Shown here: one piece after another, positions 31,928 through 39,598 of the stretch
How positions within the stretch are numbered: the stretch's first letter is position 1
How the letters are laid out: each line of letters opens with the position of its first letter
Assembly (NCBI RefSeq): GCF_014644735.1
Contig: NZ_BMKZ01000028.1
Span: forward strand, 1 to 43,084
Reading direction: 5' to 3'
Source: Caldalkalibacillus thermarum
GTDB lineage: Bacteria > Bacillota > Bacilli > Caldalkalibacillales > Caldalkalibacillaceae
DNA length: 43,084 nt
Notes under the pieces: generated by a model
What the model was told of the DNA's origin: nothing
Database searches by the model: none
The model's input: only the letters and a program-made list of their open reading frames with translations
Made by a program: the position numbers and the translations under genes

Positions 31928-32653
31928 GTGAGTGTTGATGTCATCCAACTGAACAATGTATGGGTCTCTTACCCTGACCATCAGGGAGGATTGTGGCGTA
32001 CCTGGCTGAACCGGGAACGCAAGGTGTTCTGGGCGCTGAAAGGCATTGATTTCAACGTCCGCCGGGGGGAAGTACTGGGCGTGATTGGCCGCAACGGATC
32101 CGGCAAAAGCACGCTGTTGAAAGTGCTGAGCGGTTTGATCCAGCCCGACAAAGGGGAATATATTGTCCGGGGCTCACGGCCCGTGCTCCTTTCCCTTGGC
32201 GCAGGCTTTAAACCGGATTTGAGCGGTTTGGATAACATTTATCTTAACAGTTTGCTATTGGGACACAGCAAGCAGGAAGTAGATGAAAAACTGGAAGAGA
32301 TTATCGCTTTCTCGGAACTGGGCGAGTTTATTTATAAACCGGTGCGCACCTATTCGGCCGGGATGCGTTCCCGTTTGGCTTTTGCCACGGCCATTACCCT
32401 TGACCCGGAGATTCTGCTGATTGATGAAGTGCTGGGTGTGGGCGATGAAGCGTTTAAAGAGAAATGCAGGGAGGCCATTTTACAAAAAGTGGCCGCTAAC
32501 CGGACCGTAATCATTGTCACCCACTCAGCCAGCCTCGTTAACCAGCTTTGTGACCGGGTGGTCTGGATTCATCTAGGAGAACAAAAGGCCGTCGGGGAAA
32601 CCAAAGAGGTGGTCAAAGCCTATCAAGCCTTCATGCGAGGGAATAAGACATGA
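31928..32653 (+). CDS. ABC transporter ATP-binding protein for glycan export
   Basis: A 241-residue ATPase of the TagH/KpsT/Wzt type. Walker A is GRNGSGKST (about residues 55-63), the signature is YSAGMRSRLAFA, and Walker B is ILLIDEVLGVGD. The SLGAGFKPDLSGLDNIYLN segment is characteristic of polysaccharide exporters. There is no C-terminal carbohydrate-binding extension, so export probably does not depend on a terminal cap residue. The GTG start overlaps the permease stop region; the 3' end overlaps the next gene in ATGA. Confidence 0.93.
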   Translation: MSVDVIQLNNVWVSYPDHQGGLWRTWLNRERKVFWALKGIDFNVRRGEVLGVIGRNGSGKSTLLKVLSGLIQPDKGEYIVRGSRPVLLSLGAGFKPDLSGLDNIYLNSLLLGHSKQEVDEKLEEIIAFSELGEFIYKPVRTYSAGMRSRLAFATAITLDPEILLIDEVLGVGDEAFKEKCREAILQKVAANRTVIIVTHSASLVNQLCDRVVWIHLGEQKAVGETKEVVKAYQAFMRGNKT

Positions 32654-33894
32654 ATGTGTTGATGCTGTTGTTTAAGGATATCCATTATGATGCCCGGGTC
32701 AAGCGGGAAGCGGTGGCTTTGGCCGAAGCGGGACACCAGGTGACCATTGCCTGCCTGGAAGAATACCCTGAGGATCCTCCTGTGTTGCATGAGCGGGTGG
32801 AACTGTTGCGTTTGAAAATCAGCACCAAACGGATCAGGCGCAGTATCACCAACAGTGAGAGAGGCTCAGGGGCTGCCCGGCATGTATTGCGGATCGTCCG
32901 CACCCCTGTCCTTAAATTGTTGAAAGACATACTGGCCAGCCAGGAGTATTACCGGCATGTTAAGGCCTGGCTCCGCCAGCATCCCGTTGATGTCATCCAC
33001 TGTCACGATTTAAATACTTTGCCGGCAGGGACCCGTTTGGCCCGGCGCTTCGGCACCCGGCTGGTCTATGATTCCCATGAGCTTTTCAATGAAATGGCAG
33101 GCAAAAATGCGCTGGAACGGCGAGTGGGTTATTGGGTGGAGAACCGGCTGATCCGCCATATCGATCACTTGATTGTGGTCAACCCTTTTGTAAAAAAGGA
33201 GTTTTTCAAACGTTACGGGCCCCTTCCCACTACCGTGATTCAGAACACGCCTGTCTTGCCGGATTTCGGTCAACAACGGCCGGATGATGTGGCTGATTTG
33301 CGCTGCAAGTACGGCTTGTGCGATGATGATGTTTTGCTCATTTACCAGGGCGGCTTAAACCCGGAAAGGGGACTGGAAGAGTGTATTCAAGCGGTGGCCT
33401 TGTTACCGGAACGGTTTAAGCTGGTCCTGATGGGAGACGGCCGTCTGAAAGAAAACTTGCAGGCCATGGTGGATGAACTGGGTCTGAACAAGCGGGTTTT
33501 TTTTCACGAGCCGGTTCCCTCTGAATCGCTGCTTTGGTACACCAAGCAGGCTGATGTGGGGCTGGTCATCTATAAAAATACGTGTCTGAACAATTATTAT
33601 TCCACCCCGAACAAAATATTTGAGTATTTGCTGGCCGGGATCCCCACAGTTGCTTCAGATCATCCCGGCAAGCGTTATGTTGTGGAAGGGGAAGGAACCG
33701 GAATTTGTGTCGCCGAAACGCCTGAAGCGATTAAAGCAGGCATCCTGGAGGTCATCAACCGCCTTGATGCTTTTAAACAGAACTGTGTGGTCAAACGGAC
33801 CCAATTTTGCTGGCAAAAAGAACGGGACAAACTGGTGAAGATGTACCAACAGTTAGGAGCGCCTGAGCATGAACAACAAGCTGCTGCTCGTTAG
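32650..33894 (+). CDS. GT4-family glycosyltransferase
   Basis: A 414-residue cytoplasmic GT-B enzyme. The N-terminal domain starts MNVLMLLFKDIHYDARVKRE and has VDVIHCHDLNTLPAG and VYDSHELF. The C-terminal domain has YQGGLNPERGLEECIQA, LVLMGDGRLKENL, VFFHEPVPSESL and, in place of the usual E-x7-E, a KIFEYLLAGIPTVAS block. It adds one sugar to the glycan; donor and linkage cannot be read. It starts inside the stop of the ATPase gene and its 3' end overlaps the next gene by 26 bases, so the operon is translationally coupled. Confidence 0.88.
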   Translation: MNVLMLLFKDIHYDARVKREAVALAEAGHQVTIACLEEYPEDPPVLHERVELLRLKISTKRIRRSITNSERGSGAARHVLRIVRTPVLKLLKDILASQEYYRHVKAWLRQHPVDVIHCHDLNTLPAGTRLARRFGTRLVYDSHELFNEMAGKNALERRVGYWVENRLIRHIDHLIVVNPFVKKEFFKRYGPLPTTVIQNTPVLPDFGQQRPDDVADLRCKYGLCDDDVLLIYQGGLNPERGLEECIQAVALLPERFKLVLMGDGRLKENLQAMVDELGLNKRVFFHEPVPSESLLWYTKQADVGLVIYKNTCLNNYYSTPNKIFEYLLAGIPTVASDHPGKRYVVEGEGTGICVAETPEAIKAGILEVINRLDAFKQNCVVKRTQFCWQKERDKLVKMYQQLGAPEHEQQAAAR

Positions 33895-35080
33895 CCAACA
33901 TTTCCCTCCAGAGATCGGGGCGGCCAGCAACCGGATGAAGCATCTGGTTTCCCGCCTCAAGGGTCACGGTTATGAACTGTTTGTCGTAACTGCCAGCCCC
34001 AGCTATCCAGAACCAGACCTGTATCGGGGTGTGGAGCTGGATGATGCGGACGGGGAGATCCGGGTTTTTCGCAGTCCGGTCATCACCCGGGGCTTAAAAG
34101 GGAAAACAGCCAGGATCGTCAATCAGCTGCTGTTTTTGTTCTACGCTTTGCTCATGGCACCGTTTATTTGCTTGAGGTATTCGGTGCGGGTCTGCCTGAC
34201 CACATCGCCTCCTTTTCCGGTCAACCTGGTGGGTCTTATCCTGGCTCTGGTGCTGCGTGTCAAATGGGTGATGGATGTGCGCGACCTGTGGCCGGATTCT
34301 TTGCTGGCCGTCACCGGTATGAGTGATAAGTCAGTGATCTACAGGCTCTTAAAGAAGCTGGAGCTGTTGTTTTACCGTGTCAGCCGGGCCATTGTCGTGG
34401 TCACCCGCCGCTCGAAGGAGATGCTGGTCCGGCAGGGTGTCCCCCCTGATAAGATCCAGGTGATTACCAATGGCATCCCCGATTGGACCCTGGGCTACAG
34501 GGGGGCGGGGCAAAGCGCAGGATTGGCGGCTGGTGAGCCATTCCGGGTGGTCTATATAGGTAACCTGGGCTATGCCCAGCAGCTGGAGATCGTGCTGGAA
34601 GCGGCCCGCATGTTACAGAATGATCCTGACATCCGCTTTTATTTTGTCGGTGAAGGACTGGCCAAGCCGGATTTAATGCGCTATGTGCGTGACCATCAGC
34701 TTGCCCATGTCCATTTCATTCCCGCTCAGACAGATAAGCAACAACTGCTTAAATGGTACAGGCAAGCAGATTTAGGCATTGTGTCATTAAAGCAAAGTCC
34801 TCTGTTTGCAACGGTTATTCCCAGCAAGGTTTTTGAATACGGGGCATTGGGTATCCCGATCTTGTATATCGGCCAGGGAGAGGGAGCCGAATTGGTAGAA
34901 AAATATGGCTTAGGTAAACGGGTTGACTATGATACAATAGCAATCAAGAGAGCTATTTTAGACCGTGCCCGGCATAAAGATCATGAAAACAGGCAGCAGG
35001 AAGACAGGCTGCACCGTTTTATACAGGACTTTTCTTGGGATGCTTTAATTCATAAATACCTGAAAATATTATCCAGTTAA
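33869..35080 (+). CDS. GT4-family glycosyltransferase (WbuB-like)
   Basis: A 403-residue GT-B enzyme. Its N-terminus LLLVSQHFPPEIGAASNRM, the hydrophobic segment at about 80-105 and DVRDLWPDSLLAVTG are typical of the WbuB-like group, whose members often use aminosugar donors. The C-terminal domain has VVYIGNLGYAQQLEIVLEAA, YFVGEGLAKPDL and KVFEYGALGIPILY. It belongs to the same coupled operon, 18 bases before the dehydrogenase gene. The WbuB-like features make transfer of a HexNAc residue plausible, but this is an inference. Confidence 0.85.
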   Translation: MNNKLLLVSQHFPPEIGAASNRMKHLVSRLKGHGYELFVVTASPSYPEPDLYRGVELDDADGEIRVFRSPVITRGLKGKTARIVNQLLFLFYALLMAPFICLRYSVRVCLTTSPPFPVNLVGLILALVLRVKWVMDVRDLWPDSLLAVTGMSDKSVIYRLLKKLELLFYRVSRAIVVVTRRSKEMLVRQGVPPDKIQVITNGIPDWTLGYRGAGQSAGLAAGEPFRVVYIGNLGYAQQLEIVLEAARMLQNDPDIRFYFVGEGLAKPDLMRYVRDHQLAHVHFIPAQTDKQQLLKWYRQADLGIVSLKQSPLFATVIPSKVFEYGALGIPILYIGQGEGAELVEKYGLGKRVDYDTIAIKRAILDRARHKDHENRQQEDRLHRFIQDFSWDALIHKYLKILSS

Positions 35081-35098
35081 GGGAGAGAGTGAACTGTG

Positions 35099-36376
35099 AT
35101 GAAAAAACTGTGTGTGATGGGATTAGGCTATATCGGTTTGCCAACTGCAGTGATGTTTGCCAAACATGGCTTAAAAGTGCATGGTGTCGACGTTAATCCA
35201 GTGGTGGTCGAAACGTTGCAAAAGAAACAACTGCATATCGAAGAGCCGGGCTTAAAAGAGATGATGACCGAAGTGATGGATAACGGCAGGCTGGAAGTTT
35301 CTACTGCTCCGGCCAAAGCGGATGCGTTCATCATTGCCGTTCCCACGCCGATCAAAGCGGATAAGACCGCTAACCTGGATTATGTCAAAAGTGCCACAGA
35401 GATGATTGTGCCTTATCTTGAAAAAGGCAACCTGGTCATTTTAGAATCCACTGTTCCGCCGAGAACGGTTGAAGATGTCATGGTGCCGATTTTACAGCGG
35501 AGCGGACTCAATATTGGGGAAGATTTGTATGTTTCCCATTCTCCGGAGCGTGTGCTGCCTGGCCAGTTGTTTAAAGAGCTCGTGGACAATGACCGCATCG
35601 TCGGCGGCATCAATGAAAAATCAGCCCAATTAACCGTCGAGCTGTACAAAACTTTTGTCAAAGGGAAAATTCATGTCACCGATGCCACAACGGCTGAAAT
35701 GGTCAAGCTGATGGAAAATACGTACCGGGATGTCAATATTGCCCTGGCTAATGAATTTGCCCGTATCGCTGAAAAAGTAGGTTTCAACGTATGGGAAGCC
35801 ATCGAACTGGCCAACTGTCACCCCCGTGTGAACATTCACCGTCCGGGTCCGGGGGTAGGCGGACATTGTATTGCCGTTGACCCGTGGTTTATCATCGAGC
35901 AGGCGCCTGAGGAAGCCAAGCTGATCACTACGGCCCGGAACATTAATGACAGCATGCCTTATCATGTGGTGCACACGATTGAAGAATTGGTGAAAACCAT
36001 CGACAATCCAGTCATCTCCCTGTTTGGGCTGGCTTTCAAAGGCAATATCGACGATATGCGTGAAAGTCCGTCCCTGGTTGTGTTGGAGGAATTGCGCAAC
36101 AAGGGCTATGAGCTGAAGATCTATGATCCCTATGTTAAAGCGGAGATACCCGGAAAAGTGGACGGTGTGGAAGAAGCGCTGTCCGGATCTGATCTGCTGG
36201 TGATCCTGACCGATCATAAGGTGTTTGCTGAACTTGACTTTGCCAGCCTGAAAGGGTTCATGCGCAACCATAATGTATTGGATACGCGGCATATTTGCTC
36301 CCAAGAAGCTGTGCAAAACGCGGGCTTTAAGTATTTTGAGATTGGTTCCAAGCTGCCCTTGGAGGTACATGTTTAA
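35099..36376 (+). CDS. wecC: UDP-N-acetyl-D-mannosamine dehydrogenase (WecC type)
   Basis: A 425-residue nucleotide-sugar dehydrogenase that oxidises UDP-ManNAc to UDP-ManNAcA with two NAD+. It has an N-terminal NAD domain with GLGYIGLPTA (about 8-17), the central domain with TAEMVKLMENTYRDVNIA, the catalytic Cys C257 in GVGGHCIAVDPWF preceded by NCHPRVNIHRPG (the WecC-type signature), and a C-terminal domain with LFGLAFKGNIDDMRESPS. No MnaA-type 2-epimerase is in the window, so UDP-ManNAc must come from elsewhere. It implies a uronic acid in the exported glycan, which fits the two lyase-type proteins nearby. I chose ATG 35099; GTG 35096 is equally possible. Confidence 0.85.
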   Translation: MKKLCVMGLGYIGLPTAVMFAKHGLKVHGVDVNPVVVETLQKKQLHIEEPGLKEMMTEVMDNGRLEVSTAPAKADAFIIAVPTPIKADKTANLDYVKSATEMIVPYLEKGNLVILESTVPPRTVEDVMVPILQRSGLNIGEDLYVSHSPERVLPGQLFKELVDNDRIVGGINEKSAQLTVELYKTFVKGKIHVTDATTAEMVKLMENTYRDVNIALANEFARIAEKVGFNVWEAIELANCHPRVNIHRPGPGVGGHCIAVDPWFIIEQAPEEAKLITTARNINDSMPYHVVHTIEELVKTIDNPVISLFGLAFKGNIDDMRESPSLVVLEELRNKGYELKIYDPYVKAEIPGKVDGVEEALSGSDLLVILTDHKVFAELDFASLKGFMRNHNVLDTRHICSQEAVQNAGFKYFEIGSKLPLEVHV

Positions 36377-36406
36377 TCCTGTGGCTGGCAAGCGGGGAGG
36401 ATCAGG

Positions 36407-39289
36407 ATGAAAACATTGGCTTATACCGCATTATATGTGCTCAGTCTCTATTTAAATATGCGTACGCTGCAGCAGAAGCTGTTTCAGTGGATCCTTGACC
36501 TGGGGCGTCCCTATGAGCAGGCCTGCTGGCTGTACAAGATTATCGTCCGGTTGCGCAAACATCGCTTGTTTATCGAACATGTCCGTGCCAACCAGCAGCT
36601 CGGGGAAAATGAGAAACGCCTGTTGGCGGCCTTGACCTGGCGGCATCTGCGCCAATATCAGCGGGCCTGGCATGAACTTTCACCCATACCTCCCGGTGAT
36701 GAGCGCATCGATGAGATCCGGGTGAAATCTTTGTATGATCTAAGGAACGTGGAGGAGCTTCTGCATTTAAGCGATGAGGTGAACCTCGGGGACTACCTGA
36801 ATGATGAACAAAAGGAGCATATTGTCCGCTATGCTTTTCGCCACCTTGGCCCTCAGCCGGCCCGTCTGTTGGCCGAGTGTTTTGCCCAGGGAGATGCGGA
36901 ATCGTTTTTTGTCTCCTGCATTGGCAAGTATCGTAACTTGGAGGAGGCTCCCCAAAATTGGAACGAGTTTTTGAGGGACCATTACCAAGAATTTGACCTG
37001 GACCGGGAGGAAGAGGTGGCCAGATGCCTAGAGTGGCTGAATGAGCTCCCGGATGAGGAGGGAGAGTTTGGGCTGGTTCTCCTCATGCGCCACGTGGCCC
37101 ATGAGAAGGAGCTCTATGGCCGTGTGCTGCGTAAGTTGTTTAAATCAAGGCAAGATGTTGAGCTGGATAAGGACCTGGAGGGGTCTGCCTGGGCTTATCT
37201 GGGCCTTGCCCAGCAGGCCATCCAAGATCGCAAATACCATTTGGCCCTTCATTTTGCCCTGAACGCTTATAAAGAAGGGGACAAATCTGGCCTGCTCTAT
37301 GATGTGGTGATCGAAAGCCTGGCTCACTTGCGCGTGAAACGGCATGAGATTTTGGATTTGCAGCGCATGGTGGACGAAGGTTTTATCGATTTATTCAGCC
37401 CGGATGCCCTTCAGCTCTTACGGACCTGCAAAGGGTTTCATCATTTGTATGCCGAAATGGACACCGCAGCTTTAGATACCAAGACCTTAGAGCGTTTGAT
37501 CCAGGCTGGACAAGCCCTTCCCAGCGAACAGCAGCAGGACTTTTACCATTATATTATTAATGCTTTGCTCGCACAGGATGAACCGTTGCAGGTGGATCCT
37601 GTACAGCTGGAACAAATGGAGGCTGTGTTGGGCAACGATCATTTGCCGCTGACCCGTCTGCGTTTGCGCCTATATGCTGACCGGAACCAAACTGATGCCA
37701 TAGAGCATGTGCTTTCCTCCCTCAACCAGGAAGAAAAGGTCCAAGCCCTCCTGTTTATTTCCAGCTATTATTATGAACGGCTGCGGTTAGATACCGCTTT
37801 GGCCTATGCTGATCAGGCTTACCAGCTGGCCCCTAGGAACATCAGGGTTTTGCGCAGACTGATCGGTATCCATCACCGGCTGGGTAACATCTCCGACCGC
37901 CTTAAGTATTTGCGTGCTTTCCGCTCTCTGTCCGGCCCGCTTTTAGGGCGGGAGTACGATATGGCTGAAGACGAATACCGCCTGCTAGAGACGAACTGGC
38001 AATGGGACACGGATCTAGCACCGATCCCTGAAGATGAACGGTCAGAGCGTATTATTCATGTCTTGAACAAATCCTTGCCGGCCATTAATGGTTATACGGT
38101 GCGAAGCAGCGAGATTGTCACCCATCAGCAAGACAATGGCCTCTCCCCTGTTGTGGTCACCAAACTGGGCTGGCCTCCGCCTCAAGCCGATGGAGAAAAG
38201 GAAATGGAAATCCACAAAGGCATTGAACATTACCGCCTGTATGCCAACAAAAGGAACGTTCAGTTGAACAAGGTGCCGATGAGTGAATATTTCCAGGCCT
38301 ATGCTGATCAATTTGCCCAGTTGGTCCTTAAACTGAAACCCAAAGTGATTCATGCTGCTTCCAACTTTCAAAATGCCTTGCCTGCTTTGCAGGTGGCCAA
38401 GCGGTTGGGGATTCCTTGTGTCTATGAAGTGCGAGGGATGTGGCAGGATACCCAGAGTTCTAAGACGCCTGGATTTTATCTGTCAGAACGTTACCGTTTG
38501 CACCAGCGCTATGAAGTTTACTGCTGCCAATTAGCCGACCGGGTGGTGGCCATTAGTGAGAGTTTGCGGGAGCATCTGATTGAACTGGGGGTTGCTGCGG
38601 ACAAAATCGAAGTGGTGCCCAACGGAGTGGATGCGGACCGCTTTGTCCCACGGGAAAGGGACCAGGAGATTGTGCAGCGTTACGCCCTGGAGGACAAGCT
38701 GGTCTTTGGCTTTATCGGTTCGGTTACGCCCTATGAAGGTTTGGATTATTTGTTAAAAGCGCTCGCGCTGCTCAAGGAAAAGAGAGCGGACTTCAAGTGT
38801 CTGATCGTTGGGGACGGTCCGGCGCTGAATGAGTTGAAGCATTTGGCAGCCCGCCTTAAGTTGGACGAGCATGTGCTTTTCGTTGGGCGGGTGCCCCATG
38901 ACGAGGTGCAACGTTATTACTCCGTGATCGATGTATTCCCCTTCCCCAGAACCAAGGCCAAAGTGTGTGAGCTGGTCACCCCGTTGAAACCATATGAAGC
39001 GATGGCCATGGGCAAGCTGGTCCTGGTCAGCGACATTCCGGCTCTGAGGGAAATGGTGATTGAAGGGGAAACAGGGCTGATCTTTGAGGCCGAAAATCAT
39101 CACGCCCTGTATGAAACACTGGCCCAGGCGGAACAGCATCTGGATCTGGGAACAAAAAGCCGCACATGGGTGGAACAACACCGGGATTGGAAAAAGCTGA
39201 TCCAAGCTTACCCGCACATTTATGAGCAGGCGGAACAGGCAGCAAAAGCGGCAAGACAAACAGAAAGTGCTGTTTCCTCCACGTCATAA
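36407..39289 (+). CDS. Large fusion: helical repeat region plus GT4 glycosyltransferase
   Basis: A 960-residue protein. Residues 1-540 are helical, with TPR-like pairs such as YHLALHFALNAYKEGDK and LDTALAYADQAYQLAPRN. Residues about 555-945 form a GT-B glycosyltransferase: HVLNKSLPAINGYTVRSSE, VIHAASNFQNALPAL, YEVRGMWQDT, VVPNGVDADRF, FGFIGSVTPYEGLDYLLKA, FKCLIVGDGPAL, and LKPYEAMAMGKLVLVSD. The usual GT4 length is 350-420, so the N-terminal half is an addition that may hold partners or the growing chain. It starts 30 bases after wecC, with GGGGAGG before ATG. It is in the same direction and probably in the same operon. Confidence 0.82.
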   Translation: MKTLAYTALYVLSLYLNMRTLQQKLFQWILDLGRPYEQACWLYKIIVRLRKHRLFIEHVRANQQLGENEKRLLAALTWRHLRQYQRAWHELSPIPPGDERIDEIRVKSLYDLRNVEELLHLSDEVNLGDYLNDEQKEHIVRYAFRHLGPQPARLLAECFAQGDAESFFVSCIGKYRNLEEAPQNWNEFLRDHYQEFDLDREEEVARCLEWLNELPDEEGEFGLVLLMRHVAHEKELYGRVLRKLFKSRQDVELDKDLEGSAWAYLGLAQQAIQDRKYHLALHFALNAYKEGDKSGLLYDVVIESLAHLRVKRHEILDLQRMVDEGFIDLFSPDALQLLRTCKGFHHLYAEMDTAALDTKTLERLIQAGQALPSEQQQDFYHYIINALLAQDEPLQVDPVQLEQMEAVLGNDHLPLTRLRLRLYADRNQTDAIEHVLSSLNQEEKVQALLFISSYYYERLRLDTALAYADQAYQLAPRNIRVLRRLIGIHHRLGNISDRLKYLRAFRSLSGPLLGREYDMAEDEYRLLETNWQWDTDLAPIPEDERSERIIHVLNKSLPAINGYTVRSSEIVTHQQDNGLSPVVVTKLGWPPPQADGEKEMEIHKGIEHYRLYANKRNVQLNKVPMSEYFQAYADQFAQLVLKLKPKVIHAASNFQNALPALQVAKRLGIPCVYEVRGMWQDTQSSKTPGFYLSERYRLHQRYEVYCCQLADRVVAISESLREHLIELGVAADKIEVVPNGVDADRFVPRERDQEIVQRYALEDKLVFGFIGSVTPYEGLDYLLKALALLKEKRADFKCLIVGDGPALNELKHLAARLKLDEHVLFVGRVPHDEVQRYYSVIDVFPFPRTKAKVCELVTPLKPYEAMAMGKLVLVSDIPALREMVIEGETGLIFEAENHHALYETLAQAEQHLDLGTKSRTWVEQHRDWKKLIQAYPHIYEQAEQAAKAARQTESAVSSTS

Positions 39290-39311
39290 TAGTTATAATT
39301 ATATATAGAAA

Positions 39312-39497
39312 ATATGGGGCAATACGTTGCCCGCCTCTACAGAAACTTATCTGAGACATGCGCCAGTCAGTGACTTCACCATACTGGGCGGACCGCAGGC
39401 TGTCTCAGATGAGGTTGCGGTTAAGATTAGAGAAACAATCACTTTTAAATATCCGGATATTGGAAGGTATTGCAAGGCTATGGAATGGCACATTTAA
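39312..39497 (+). pseudogene. Truncated CWB2 repeat remnant
   Basis: The frame reads NTLPASTETYLRHAPVSDFT, then ILGGPQAVSDEVAVKI, and stops at TAA 39495-39497. This is the second half of a CWB2 repeat, closest to the third repeat of the SpoIID-CWB2 protein (VPPKTEAYFKQHG, FGGQSAVSDQVAYQL). The first half of the repeat, all other domains and any start are missing. The last 25 residues are not CWB2-like. A terminator follows directly, so this is the 3' end of a lost sixth CWB2 gene caught between two glycosyltransferase genes. Confidence 0.85.
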
Positions 39498-39528
39498 AAG
39501 CTCGCTGCAATATGCAAGCGGGCTTTTT
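39496..39528 (+). terminator. Terminator of the lost CWB2 gene
   Basis: AAAAGCTCGCTGCA pairs with TGCAAGCGGGCTTTTT with one wobble/mismatch and one bulge, ending in T5. It may cut off read-through from the upstream operon into the next glycosyltransferase gene. Confidence 0.75.
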
Positions 39529-39598
39529 ACAACAGGCGAAATAATCTACAAAGCCGTCAGCAGGCCTCTATCAGGGCTGTTGATAAAGGGGTGGTCAG

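Noticed and set aside
36407-36470. N-terminal hydrophobic stretch of the 960-residue GT as a signal peptide
   Set aside because: It is short and mixed with polar residues, and the GT domain needs cytoplasmic sugar nucleotides; an amphipathic membrane contact is more likely.
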